This document shows positions 45,321 through 57,780 of a stretch of DNA of 64,000 nt, in pieces. Below the pieces are notes generated by a model. It saw nothing but the letters and a program-made list of their open reading frames with translations. It searched no databases and was not told where the DNA came from. Both the position numbers and the translations under genes were made by a program. Where the stretch lies: assembly GCA_019454045.1 (NCBI GenBank), contig SKCR01010146.1:186001-250000 (forward strand). The letters are read 5' to 3'. The stretch is from Zanthoxylum bungeanum (lineage: Eukaryota > Streptophyta > Magnoliopsida > Sapindales > Rutaceae). Positions within the stretch are counted from its first letter, which is position 1, and the number at the start of each line of letters is the position of its first letter.

Positions 45321-47192
45321 TGTAACATCCCACCTAGGCCAGGATGCTACCGGCAGGAGATAGGAAAACCCATCTCCATAAGCCTCTAGTTCCAACGAAA
45401 TTTCGGCATGATGTATTCGTAACATCATGCAACCTGGCCTGTAGCCAGCATCCATATACAACAAGAACACAACAATCTCGGCCTCAGGCCGGTAACACAA
45501 CATCAAGGCCTCAGGCCTGAACTCAATGAACAAAATGTAAACCACTTGGCCTCCGGCCAAAACTCAAAATGAAACTATGCTATTACATGATTTATACACA
45601 TTAAATACAAATACAAATACAAGGACAAGGGCCGTGAGGACCCATAACTCGACCCAGGACTCAAAAACTCTCTTGACTGCAATTGGGTCGATCCACTGTC
45701 TTCAAAGTCTTCACCGAACTCCTGCTGATTCTATATGACTGCTACTGACCTGTAAAACTGACAAACTGTTGTGGTGTGAGTCATAATGACTCAGTAAGCA
45801 ATCATGCAAAAGCTTATAAAGTTTTAATTAAATAACTGATTCTTATTCATTTCACAAACCTGACACTTTATTACTGTACCTTTAACTGATCACCACCTGT
45901 CAACTTTTGTTTGCTATTTACACTATCAAACACCTATAATACATAAATATGTATGTATTCCTATATCATCAACATAAGAAGTCCCTTCATACTACTGATG
46001 CACTACACTGAATTCTGTATACTCTTTTTACTCGTTACTAATCTAGTTCAGGTATTTATTATAATTTTCTCTCTTTCACTATCTTGAAATATCATCAAAT
46101 CGGATACTTAAAAATCTTATTCTGCTAACTATCTAATCCTCTATCACTATCCATGATTACATGCATATGTTACCATTTCAATCATGACTAACCTCCTTAT
46201 AATATGTTCTTTCTAAGTAAGCAAGCAACTCACACAATCATCCCTGATATATATAAATCATAAACCCACAGATACATACATACTATCATGCATTAATAGC
46301 ATCTATATGTATCTCAAATGTTAACCAGAATGTACGATTTATATGCATTACTTGTAAACTTTACTACACTTACATACTGTGCTTTTAGAAAATACTTCTA
46401 AAAATCTTTTCTGAATGCTCTGAGCTAGTCTAGATTTGACAATTATAATAGCTTTCTTCTTTTTCTAACTTGAAATATCATCAAATATTTACTAGAAATC
46501 ATAAATCTCATAAAACTCATTCTGCTCAAGAATATCTGTAAAAATAAAGCTGTTCATTCATCTATATGCACACTCTCGTGACAATACGGCAAAACTGGCA
46601 ACATGGGGCTTCCCCACGGCAAAACTGGCAACATGAGACCTTGTCCCACGGCAATAACTGGCAACATGAGACCTTGTCCCACGGTAATAAACTGGCAACA
46701 TGAGACCTTGTCCCACGGCAATAACTGGCAACATGATTCTTTTTTTTTTTTTTATAAATGCTGCTGATAATAATATTAATAACAATAATAACAAAACAAA
46801 TATCTAAAATCCACAAATTACTATCTTGTCCCCACTATTAAGGGTATTTTCATAAATCAGCCTATTCGAAACTCTTCTGATGCGATTCTCGAAATGTGTT
46901 TAACACAAAAGTTGTTCGTTTCAGAAAAACGAGTCCGAGGGTTCAAGAATCAACTCGATCGGAGTTTGTTTGCTAATTTCATGCCCAAAACTGTAAACTT
47001 TACGGATATAGTAAAAATCGCGTAACTCATTCTTGGTCCCACGCGTTTTCCAACGCGACGAATATTCATTTCATATTATTCTGATCCATATTCCATCACT
47101 TAAACACTTATCCTTCATTATCATTCTATTCCAAGACTATACCATCAGTCTGGGAATCTCCTAGAACAGTCCCGAAAATCTGGGATGTTACA
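45321..47192 (-). repeat. N LTR B, 1872 bp
   Basis: Complete: TGTAACATCCCACCTAGGCC ... TCTGGGATGTTACA. Nearly identical to C, differing by a few bases such as the length of an AT run (46250) and the T run (46740). An open stretch of 96 codons (45560-45270, minus) spans the LTR end and the PBS; it is not a gene. Confidence 0.96.
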
Positions 47193-47874
47193 TTCACCTC
47201 TCCTTATAAAAATTTCGTCCTCGAAATTTCTCCATCCCTATAACCGTTGATTCGCACCTGGTCGCTCGTGCGGAAACTATCTTACTCAACTCCACCGATA
47301 TAACTTCTCTGTCTCAACTACAAACCATCACTATCTATAAGCTAGGATCTTTAACAGCTCATCTACTGCTTTAAATTGACTACACTGGTATGGGTCTCAT
47401 CTCTGACTATACTGTTTAGGTTCTTATCTCTAACTATGTTGTTCTGGTCCTCATCTCGAATCGACTGGCCTCACAAGGGCCCTATATTGATACTATCTCA
47501 TTCATGCTAGTTTTCCGATCTAAAAAAGGTCACAAAAATATTAACTTAAATTAATCTATTCTCATACAAAGATAACTAATTTATACACATCAATCAAGTC
47601 ACCCATAGACTCAAATTCAAGTAAGCAAAGCACTGAATAATAAAATCAAATCACATCAAATCGAGTCACCTCATGGACTCATGTTCAAGCAAACAAAACA
47701 CTGAATAATATGATCAAATCATATCAAACATTCATAGAAGATACATACAAAGACCCATGTGGTCTTAACCAAACTGAAGACAATTTCCGACAGCTGAATC
47801 CCCACAATTGCAGTCACTGACTTCTAGACCATGCTACTGACTCTGACTCTTAAACCATGCTCTGATACCAACTT
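47193..47874 (-). other. N internal region 2, 682 bp
   Basis: Same as internal region 1 apart from one or two one-base indels (about 47241, 47326). PPT complement at 47193-47205, PBS complement at 47859-47870. Confidence 0.95.
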
Positions 47875-49745
47875 TGTAACATCCCACCTAGGCCAGGATG
47901 CTACCGGCAGGAGATAGGAAAACCCATCTCCATAAGCCTCTAGTTCCAACGAAATTTCGGCATGATGTATTCGTAACATCATGCAACCTGGCCTGTAGCC
48001 AGCATCCATATACAACAAGAACACAACAATCTCGGCCTCAGGCCGGTAACACAACATCAAGGCCTCAGGCCTGAACTCAATGAACAAAATGTAAACCACT
48101 TGGCCTCCGGCCAAAACTCAAAATGAACTATGCTATTACATGATTTATACACATTAAATACAAATACAAATACAAGGACAAGGGCCGTGAGGACCCATAA
48201 CTCGACCCAGGACTCAAAAACTCTCTTGACTGCAATTGGGTCGATCCACTGTCTTCAAAGTCTTCACCGAACTCCTGCTGATTCTATATGACTGCTACTG
48301 ACCTGTAAAACTGACAAACTGTTGTGGTGTGAGTCATAATGACTCAGTAAGCAATCATGCAAAAGCTTATAAAGTTTTAATTAAATAACTGATTCTTATT
48401 CATTTCACAAACCTGACACTTTATTACTGTACCTTTAACTGATCACCACCTGTCAACTTTTGTTTGCTATTTACACTATCAAACACCTATAATACATAAA
48501 TATGTATGTATTCCTATATCATCAACATAAGAAGTCCCTTCATACTACTGATGCACTACACTGAATTCTGTATACTCTTTTTACTCGTTACTAATCTAGT
48601 TCAGGTATTTATTATAATTTTCTCTCTTTCACTATCTTGAATATCATCAATCGGATACTTAAAAATCTTATTCTGCTAACTATCTAATCCTCTATCACTA
48701 TCCATGATTACATGCATATGTTACCATTTCAATCATGACTAACCTCCTTATAATATGTTCTTTCTAAGTAAGCAAGCAACTCACACAATCATCCCTGATA
48801 TATATATAAATCATAAACCCACAGATACATACATACTATCATGCATTAATAGCATCTATATATCTCAAATGTTAACCAGAATGTACGATTTATATGCATT
48901 ACTTGTAAACTTTACTACACTTACATACTGTGCTTTTAGAAAATACTTCTAAAAATCTTTTCTGAATGCTCTGAGCTAGTCTAGATTTGACAATTATAAT
49001 AGCTTTCTTCCTTTTTCTAACTTGAAATATCATCAAATATTTACTAGAAATCATAAATCTCATAAAACTCATTCTGCTCAAGAATATCTGTAAAAATAAA
49101 GCTGTTCATTCATCTATATGCACACTCTCGTGACAATACGGCAAAACTGGCAACATGGGGCTTCCCCACGGCAAAACTGGCAACATGAGACCTTGTCCCA
49201 CGGCAATAACTGGCAACATGAGACCTTGTCCCACGGCAATAAACTGGCAACATGAGACCTTGTCCCACGGCAATAACTGGCAACATGATTCTTTTTTTTT
49301 TTTTTTTATAATGCTGCTGATAATAATATTAATAACAATAATAACAAAACAAATATCTAAAATCCACAAATTACTATCTTGTCCCCACTATTAAGGGTAT
49401 TTTCATAAATCAGCCTATTCGAAACTCTTCTGATGCGATTCTCGAAATGTGTTTAACACGAAAGTTGTTCGTTTCAGAAAAACGAGTCCGAGGGTTCAAG
49501 AATCAACTCGATCGGAGTTCGTTTTCTAATTTCGTGCCCAAAACTGTAAACTTTACGGATATAGTAAAAATCGCGTAACTCATTCTTGGTCCCACGCGTT
49601 TTCCAACGCGACGAATATTCATTTCATATTATTCTGATCAATATTCCATCACTTAAACACTTATCCTTCATTATCATTCTATTCCAAGACTATACCATCA
49701 GTCTGGGAATCTCCTAGAACAGTCCCGAAAATCTGGGATGTTACA
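47875..49745 (-). repeat. N LTR C, 1871 bp
   Basis: Complete, ends at 49745 and is followed by the AATAT duplication and X integrase sequence. In minus orientation this is the outer 5' LTR of the tandem element. Confidence 0.96.
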
Positions 49746-50793
49746 AATATCATTTGGTTTCCCTAGGATATCCTATAAATAGGCATTTATCCTATTTGGG
49801 TTCAAGTTTGGTACCTTCCAAATGTTTGACATATGCCCAGCATCCCCAAATCTTCAGGAATGAGAAACCTGATTTCTTTCCTGTCCATATTTCATACGGA
49901 GTCTGTTGAACAGACTTTGACGGAACCTTTTTCAAAATAAGTATTGCATTGTTCAATGCATATCCCCAGAAGGAAATAGGTAGCTCTGTGCGACTCATCA
50001 TAGACCTTACCAAGTCCAACAAAGTTCGGTTTCTCCGTTCGGACACACCGTTTAATTACGGTGTTCCGGGAGGAGTCCACTGTGAAAGAATATCATATTC
50101 TTTCAAGTAATCAAGAAACTCATTGCTTAAGTATTCGCCACCACGGTCCGACCGTAATGTCTTAATACTTTTACCGGTCTGTTTTTCTACTTCGTGTCGA
50201 AACTCTTTGAATTTCTCAAAGGTTTCCAACGTGTGTCTCAAAAGATACACATAACCATAACACGATGCATCATCCGTAAAGATTACGAAGTATTCATATC
50301 CACCTCTAGCCTGGCTAGACATGGGCCTACATATGTCACTATGAACGAGGGCTAACAGTTCGGTGGCACGCACACCTTTACCGCTAAAAGGTGATTTAGG
50401 CATTTTATCTAATAAACAAGATTCGCAGACGTCATATGAATTTGGATCAAATCCGTCCAAGTACCCACTCTTCGAAAGTGTAGATATGCGAGTCTTGTTA
50501 ATATGTCCCAGACGACAATGCCACATATAAGTTTCATCTTTGTTACTTAATTTAAGTCTTTTGTTTGTTACATTATATGTTTGAGATTGATTTATATTCA
50601 AAATATAAAGACCATTATTTACATCAGCAGTGCAAATCTCCATATCATTTTTATACATAAAACACCCAGTGTTTCTAAATACAAAAGTATACCCACATTG
50701 GGCTAACATAGATACAGAAATAATATTCCTAGTCAAACTAGGTACATAATAACAGTCTGAAAGTTTAAGTACATGCCCCGAGGGCAGTTCCAA
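49746..50793 (-). pseudogene. X integrase
   Basis: Minus strand from LELPSGHVLKLSDCYYVPSL (50793) through the pre-integrase zinc region WHCRLGHINK...CESCLLDKMP to the core: HSDIC (first catalytic Asp, about 50365), SDRGGEY (second Asp, about 50135) and NGVSERRNRTLL with the catalytic Glu (about 50035). The frame is continuous except for one TAA at about 50055 (CAA to TAA after PPGTP). It continues WGYALNNAILILKK...WTGKKSGFSFLKIWGC to a TAG at 49789. All three catalytic residues are kept, so this is the least damaged gene in the window. Confidence 0.92.
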
Positions 50794-50986
50794 AACATAA
50801 ATATATTTGGGGAAAATTAATCCAATTAATTTTTCCTAAAATTGATCATGCATAACTCTAAGTTATCAACATACAAGCATACTCAAACAAACAATTTGAT
50901 CAAATCATGTTCAAATCAAATTTACCCAAATTTTAGTATATAAACCCTAATCAAATTTCATGCTCAAATAGGCTCCATGATACCAT
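50794..50986 (-). other. X leader and primer-binding site
   Basis: PBS complement at 50971-50985 (minus TGGTATCATGGAGCC; the canonical form is TGGTATCAGAGC, so it has changed after eight bases). About 180 bp of leader follow and run directly into the protease/integrase border. gag and protease are deleted at about 50794. Confidence 0.8.
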
Positions 50987-52852
50987 TGTTGGGTTTCTAA
51001 GGTTATCCCGAGATCAATCCAAGCATAAAATAGTGTGAATACGTAAAGGAGAATAGCGGAAATATACTCACTTTGATCGGTTTGTAGGATGTGTTGTAAA
51101 CAAAATTTTCCTTTGAGAAGTGCTCCAAGATCTTCTCTTTGAATGTTGATGTCCAAGCTCCAAGCTTTGAGATGGATTCCAAGCTCTTGGGAATGGTTTC
51201 CCTATCACCTTGTATGATTCCTTTAAGTGCTAGCTTTGTAAATTTTTGCAACAAAAATTTCCCTTTTGTTCTTGCAAGTCTCGGCCAAAGAGAGCAAATG
51301 GGGAGAGAGAGAGAGCTTTTTGATATTTTGTTTTGTTTTTTAGAAACCTAATACAAAAAGTCTCACCAATTTTGGTATATGCTTTTCCAAAAAGCTAAAC
51401 AAAATTTGGAGGGAAAAAACCATTTAATGCCTCCAACTACCCCCATCAATCATAAAGTGACTAGATGTCTATCACCAAAAAGTTGACATGACTTCCATCA
51501 CTGAAGTGACAATTGATGTGACATGTGATGTGACTTGTGGGCCCCACTAGATTCAAAATCGGAGTGGGCCCGCAAACACATCCCGGGCTCGGGTTCGTTA
51601 ATTCCGAATTAACGAATTTTCCGTTGCGACTTAATTAAATCAAATTTAATTAAATAATTATCCCTAGAAAAATTACCGTTAAATTCGTTCGCGAATTAAT
51701 TCTAAATTAATTCGTTCACCCGAATTAAAATCCAATTTTAATTTCGCGTCGAAATCCAATTTCATTTAATATATCAAATATATTATTTTATTGATTAATT
51801 CCAAATTAATCGTTCTCTCTCTTATAATAGTATTTTATCCCAGATAAAATCTCTCCGCAATTAATCCTAGATTAATTTTGTTCGAATCATACGTCATCGG
51901 TGAATCTTCGGGAAGCGACCCATGAGATCCCTGGATATGTTGGCAGTAAATTTGGTCGTCAGACTATCTGAACACGTGAGTACCTCGTACTACGTTCTTA
52001 CCGATTTATGAGATATGGTTAGCTTCTAGCAAAGCACCGTGCCTACCCAATTCTCTAGAAATATTCTTAAAGGAATATATAATCTATGTCAGGCGTAGTA
52101 TACGTAGTATTGCATATTGCGATCCAGTATCGGATGTCACATGCTAGGCCTTGGGCTGGAATAGTATCTGCCTCGTACGAAGCATATATCGGATCACAAG
52201 CAACTAGTCTCTTTAATCAAATAATCATGAACTTGTCATATTATCCCGATGGTTGTAACACATTAGAGTACCAGTTCTGTATCCATGCGTGATCATCATC
52301 TCCATATGACTGAAGTGATACTTCCGTCTTGACATCACACCCAATACACTGCGATTCTCAATAAACCCATAAAAGGCGTACACAGAACCTGTTAAGACCA
52401 AATACACCTACCTTGATTCGGATTCCCATAGACACATAGTCATACTACCAATGAGATTCCAAGGGGTCTATCCAGAGCGAAGCTATTTCCGTACCATCGG
52501 TAAAAACAACCTCATATCACACTTGCATAAGTATCCAATACTTAAATATATAAGAACTATGATGTTACACTTCCATAACACACACAAGTGCAATACTAGT
52601 CTATTCCGCATTATCGATGTCTAGTCTCGATAATACTACGACTAGGGATATTTAATGATTAAACCTTTATGGATTGATATTGTCTCATATCTTATAATCC
52701 GGAACTAATCATAAGGACTTTTATCATTTATATATTCAAGTAATCAAATTACAAAATGATAAAATGCAATTTCCATTGTCACATTGTTAATTTGTACAAA
52801 AACCACAATGTCTTTTACAAATAGTGACGCTATGGGTCATAATTGTCCAACA
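50987..52852 (-). repeat. X 5' LTR, 1866 bp
   Basis: Pairs with 28802-30736. Lacks 68 bp between two GTTAA repeats (joined at about 52390). Followed by GTTTT and the rest of the Y LTR. Confidence 0.93.
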
Positions 52853-54027
52853 GTTTTGGTCGTCTAGGACTTTAACAGGTTCTGTGTACACCTCTTCTGG
52901 GTATACTGAGAATCGTAGTGTATTGGGTGTGATGTCAAGATGGAAGTATCACTACAGTCATATGGAGATGATGATCACGCAGGGATACATAACTGGTACT
53001 CTAAGTGCTATAGCCATCGGGGAGGTATGACTAGGTCATGACTTTCCGATCATAAAGAGACTAGTTGCCAGTGATCCGATATATGCTTCGTACGGGGAAG
53101 ACACAACTCCAGCCCCAGGCCTAGCATGTGACATCCGATACTGGATCGCAATATTGGAATTTGATTTCAATACGGAATTAAAATTGGATTTTAATTCAAA
53201 CGAACGAATTAATTCGTAAGCGAGTTCCATAATAATTTTGCGAGGCATTATTATTTTATTAAATTAGATTTAATTACGTTGCGACGGAAAATTCATTTAT
53301 TCGAAATAAACGAACCCGAGCCCGAAGTGTTAGTCTCACCCAACTTGAATTTTGAATTTAAGTGTGGGACCCACCAATTTACATCATTAGTCAATCTAGT
53401 TGATGGAAGTGGTTGTGGGTATTAAAGGAAACTTTTACAACACACTTTGTTTTTTCCTTTTTGGAAAAAGTAAAAGAAACACATTTAATGAATTTTGGAA
53501 ATCATTAATTTTGTTCTCTCTCTTTATGGCTGATTGGCCACTTTCATTAATTATTTTCATTCATTGGTCGAAGGCCTCAATTGAATTGATTTTTGACTTC
53601 TCTCTGGTTTTGAAGCAAAAGGCCGAAAGAAAGCATTTATTGCTTTTATTTTGAAGTGAGTCCATTAATCTCATTCTGTTTCATTTTAGCGAGAAACAAT
53701 TTTTGTCTTCTTTTTAAAGGATGCATTTGCTCTCTTTTTTAAAGAGTGGCCACTGACTTGCTTCTTTGAAAATGGCCGATTGCTCTCTCTCTCTTGAACA
53801 AAATTTGCTTCTCCTTGGGAGATAAAATTTGTTCCATTTTGTTCTTGCTAGCACATATGGGAGTCACTTGAAGGTGATAGGGATACTCACCCATGAGCTT
53901 GGAGCTTCAACATCCATGTAATTTTTGAAATCCTAAATCCGATCAATGTAAGTATTCTGTAATTTTCTTGATTAATTCCCACAATAATCACGCTTAGAGA
54001 TCCCGTGGTAGGTCCAGGACACTTACA
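52853..54027 (+). repeat. Y 5' LTR, second part
   Basis: GTTTT duplication, then GGTCGTCTAGGACTTTAACA as in V (63110). At about 53152 some 380 bp present in V (63406-63786) are missing. It ends ...GGACACTTACA at 54027 before the PBS. Confidence 0.88.
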
Positions 54028-54028
54028 A

Positions 54029-54040
54029 TGGTATCAGAGC
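54029..54040 (+). other. Y primer-binding site
   Basis: TGGTATCAGAGC, one base after the LTR end. Confidence 0.95.
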
Positions 54041-55330
54041 GAGATCTAAGCTTGATTTAATTTCTAGGGTTTATGGACTTTGATTTGGGATTTTTTGGCT
54101 TGGAGCTTGATTTTGCCTAAATTGATAGTTGGGATATATTTATATGATGTTCAATTAGATTTGTGCATTGTTGGAATTGTGTAAAATTGATTAGATTAAT
54201 TTTCCTTAATTCCTACCCCTTGGCAGAGAATTACCCTAGGAAGCTCATGGTTAATTTTTTTTTCATTGGACAATTGGATATGTTGATTCACATGAAATTG
54301 AATGTTAATTGTTGATTTAATTAGATTGGAATCAAAATTGGATGTTAATTTCATGTTTTTCCGTGAGTATGAAGCATGTTGGAATGGATTGATTGTGCTT
54401 TAATTTGTGTTGGACATAAATTAAAATGTTAAGTATAATTAATTAAATTAATTGGTATTTTGGAAATATTGGATTAATTGATTAATTGTACTAATTACAC
54501 TTGGATTGAATTGATATGTAATTTGGAATGATATATTAATTTAATTTGTTGTAATTGGGCTAATGGGCTTGGTTGGGCCAAATTTTAGTCTTGGATTATA
54601 TTTGGGCCTAAACTATTTCCATAAAGTCCAAAATATGCTAATTGGGCCTTTGAGACCCATCAAGATTGGATTTGGAATACAAGTCTTTAAGGCACATAAA
54701 TAAGTGTAATTATTTAATTTAGAATTAAATATGAATTAGTATCGGATACAATTTAAATTGGATTTAAAATTATAGTTCGATATAATTCAAGAATACTTAC
54801 TTTGAGTATTTATTCTTAAACGAGTTTGACTCACGCAAATCAAATCATTGTTTGAACATTGGATGGTCATTAATTCAAAGATTAATTAATTGGATTAGAT
54901 TGATTGAATAACATGCTTTGTGTGAATACTTGGATGTATGAATGAATAATGTATATCGGATGGATATTAGAAGGGTGAAGGAAATTTTGGAAATTATTGT
55001 AATAAATTTAGAATTTATTAAATTGGACCTGCTTGTCCAGTCTATTACCTCTTTTCTCATTGTATTTCTCTTCTCACCAATTCCCCTAAATGTAAATGAG
55101 GTTTCTTTAGAAGTATTATGTAATTGGGTAGAAGTAAGAATAGTGCTAGCAGGAGAGAGGAAATGAAGAGGTTTGTTCTAGGAACAATTTGTATCGTATA
55201 TCCATCCGCATATCATTATTATTTTAATTCGTGCCTTATTATGCTTTTAGAATGCATGCTTAAAGGTGTATGATGAGACCTAATTATAGATAATAAATTG
55301 GTTTCCAAATCGCGACAAAAACCCTCATTT
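54041..55330 (+). other. Y 5' leader, first part
   Basis: Non-coding, AT-rich. 54740-55260 matches the Z leader (39700-40300) on the other strand, including GGACCTGCTTGTCCAG against GGACCTGCGTGTCCAG. Confidence 0.8.
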
Positions 55331-56160
55331 TATATTAAGCGTTTTTCCTTCCATTAAGTGATTCTCTCTCAAGATCCAAGATTGGCATTGGTTTGTTTGC
55401 CAAAGTCAAGACCTTTGTCCATCGCGGATGTGTTTGAATCACGAAAGCTTTGTTTCATATCGTACGTCTTGGGGGCAAGTCGTGATTTGTTGGCCAAAGT
55501 CAAGGTCACTTCTTGTTCATCGACCTCGATTACGAAGTTTTCCCACTGTCAATGGGTCATGCTTAACTGGTTTCATTAAGCTTGTTGAGCCAAAGCCAAG
55601 GCTTAGTTGATTCAGAGGAAAAAGGTTAGGAAATATATTGGATATATTTACATATATTAGATATATGTTTCGGACTTGGAGGTCCACCTACTGATCTAGG
55701 AATTGGATGAGATCCAATTGATCTTAGAGATCTACCTAGTTAAGTTTCATACAACTTGTTGGCCAAAGTCAAGGTTTGTGTTATTTAACGGGATCCTAGC
55801 CCACTAGGGAACTAGATTTCTCGAGTACTCCACAGAGGGTTAGAGGCTCGTCGAAAAATAGTGGGAGGCGAGTATTAAATTTACAATTTCGTTTAGATAC
55901 TTGCCAATACGAGCTCATTTTATTTTTCGTCATTAATTTTATATATATTAGTTAGACTAATATTCAATTGTTGTTTTAATTTAATAGTTGGACTGTATTC
56001 AAACTACTTCATTTGTAGTTGGTTATATAATTGGATTATGGTAATCAATACATTTGAATGTAACCGATCAATTGTAGTTGATTATATAGTTAGACTATAG
56101 TAATCATTACATTTAATTGTACCTGAAATCGTTGATTGGATAGTTGGACTATAGCAATCA
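55331..56160 (+). other. Y leader segment with four TTGTTGGCCAAAGTCAAG motifs
   Basis: Exact copies at 55488-55505 and 55756-55773, variants near 55393 (TTTGCCAAAGTCAAG) and 55584 (GAGCCAAAGCCAAGG). The same arrangement is found in Z at 39100-39660. From 55950 on, AT-rich phrases such as TTGGACTATAGTAATCA repeat several times. Confidence 0.8.
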
Positions 56161-56700
56161 AGATGACTGAAAGATTAGCGTGAAAGGACATAATCTTGAG
56201 GAAAATATCTTTAACGGCTTTAATTTTCAGATTGGGAATAGAACCTCACGATAGTCCTGGGAGCTGAGAAGTTATTCTATTTGATAGAGAAACCTCTTAA
56301 GCATGAGCCCGGAGTTGAGCAAATAGTAGAGCATGAACTTAGGAAGACTCATTATGATGATAACTTTAGTGCTCAATCCGTTATGCACAGCCAGAGCTTC
56401 TTAAAAGGACATATCCCAAGTTTTCTGCCTAAACTATGGCAAACGGGGTCACTAGAAATGTGATTGCCTTATGGACAAGGCAGACATGAAGGAAGTGAAG
56501 GCGGGACAAGGCTCCGACTTTAGGAATATTTGTTATAAACATGTTCACTATTGGTTTTAAAATTAGATTTTTGATACTAGAAGTGGTACATAAACATATG
56601 TACTGATATGCGGGATTTGCTGATTAGCAGGAAACTGGCTTCAGATGAGATCAACCTGCGAGTTGGAAACGAGACGCGAGTCGCCATTTTAGCCGTAGAA
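56161..56700 (+). pseudogene. Y gag and protease remnant
   Basis: Around 56420-56470 the frame gives QVFCLNYGKRGH-stop-KCDC, a knuckle in which the second Cys is Tyr and a stop sits before the last residues. Upstream, LEQIVEHELRKTHYDD resembles the region before the knuckle in this group. From 56610 to 56700, LLISRKLASDEINLRVGNET reads as the protease end and pre-integrase border. Most of the gag domain is gone. Confidence 0.65.
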
Positions 56701-57780
56701 ACCTAAGTTTTGGAACTGCCGTTTGGGCATGTACTTAAATTATGAGACTTTTATAATGTATCTAGTTTGACTAGAAACATTATCTATATATCTAGTTTAA
56801 CCCGTTGCGGGTATACCTTTATGTTCCAGAACACAAGGTGCTTTGTTTATAAAGATGATATTGAGATATACACATTAGATGTGAATAATGGTATTTATAT
56901 TTTGAATATAAATGAATCTCAAGCATATAACATGACAAACAAATAGCTCAAATTGAGTAAATCAAATGAGACTTATAAGTGGCATTGTCATCTGGGATAC
57001 ATTAACAAGACTCGTATATCCACACTTTCGAAGAGCAGATTCTAGGACCGATTTGATTCTAATTCAAATGATGTCTACGAATCTAGTTTATTAGGCAAAA
57101 TGCCTAAAACACCTTTTACTTGGTAAAAGTGCAAGTGCCATCGATCTGTTAGTCCTCATTCATAGTGACATATGTGGGGCCCATGTCTAGCTAGGCTAGA
57201 GGTGGATATGAATACTTTGTAACCTTTACGGATGTGGAATCGCGTTACGGTTATGTGTATCTTATGAAATACAAGTCAGAAACTTTTGAGTAATTCAAAG
57301 AGTTTCGACATGAAGTAAGAAAACAGACCGGTAAAAGTATTAAAAACATTACGGTCGGACCATAGTGTAAAATACTTAAACATATGAGTTTCAAGATTAC
57401 TTGAAAGAGTATGGTATTCTTTCACAGTGGACTCTTCCCAGGACACCTCAATTTGACGGTGTGTCCGAACGGAGAAACCAAACTTTGTTAGATATAGTAA
57501 GGTTGATGATGAGTCGCTCTGAGCTACCAATTTCCTTCTGAGGATACGCATTAAACCGTGCAATACTTATTTTGAATAAAGTTCCATGAAAATTTGTTAG
57601 ACAAACTTCATATTAGATATGAATATGAAAGAAACCGAGTTTCTCATTCCTGAAGATTTGGGAATGCTGGGCATATGTTTGGATGGTACCAAACTAGAAC
57701 CCAAATAAGATAAGTGCCTATTTGTAGGTTGTCATAGGGAAACCAAAGTATAGTACTTATACAACTCACAAGAGAACAAT
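56701..57780 (+). pseudogene. Y integrase
   Basis: LELPFGHVLKL (56705) and WHCHLGYINKTRISTLSKS (56980) match X, then HSDIC is altered (CATAGTGACATATGTGG, about 57163) and the core continues with FTDVESRYGYVYLM and KTGKSIK-like text. The catalytic Glu region NGVSERRNQTLLD is present (57455-57490). About ten stops and several frame changes. Confidence 0.8.

Larger units (their letters stand above)
32603..49745 (-). mobile_element. N: tandem non-autonomous LTR element (LTR-int-LTR-int-LTR)
   Basis: Three LTRs of about 1870 bp (A interrupted by Z, B, C) alternate with two nearly identical 682-bp internal regions. The whole is flanked by AATAT (32598-32602 and 49746-49750). All LTRs have TGTAACATCC...GGATGTTACA ends. 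Each internal region starts, on the minus strand, with a Met-initiator type PBS and ends with a PPT, so both units have the signals for copying but no genes. TGTAAC ends and the sequence just before the PPT recall Tekay/Del chromoviruses (my recollection). Length without Z is about 7.0 kb. Confidence 0.93.
28802..52852 (-). mobile_element. X: Ty1/Copia element with GTTTT duplication, itself interrupted by N
   Basis: Minus orientation: 5' LTR 52852-50987, PBS, short leader, integrase (50793-49751), then after N reverse transcriptase and RNase H (32602-30737), PPT and 3' LTR 30736-28802. Flanked by GTTTT on both sides, and the flanks rejoin to the LTR sequence seen uninterrupted in V. Without N (and Z inside it) X is about 6.9 kb. 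gag and protease are missing, so X would need these proteins from elsewhere. Confidence 0.93.

Noticed and set aside
45270..45560. Identical 96-codon open stretch in N LTR B and C (47824-48114)
   Set aside because: It crosses the LTR end and PBS. LTR A has an altered version with other ends. Identity follows from recent duplication of the whole LTR.
53400..53654. 84-codon plus-strand open stretch as a host gene
   Set aside because: Lies inside the Y 5' LTR, AT-rich, Phe/Leu-rich, no relation to known domains.
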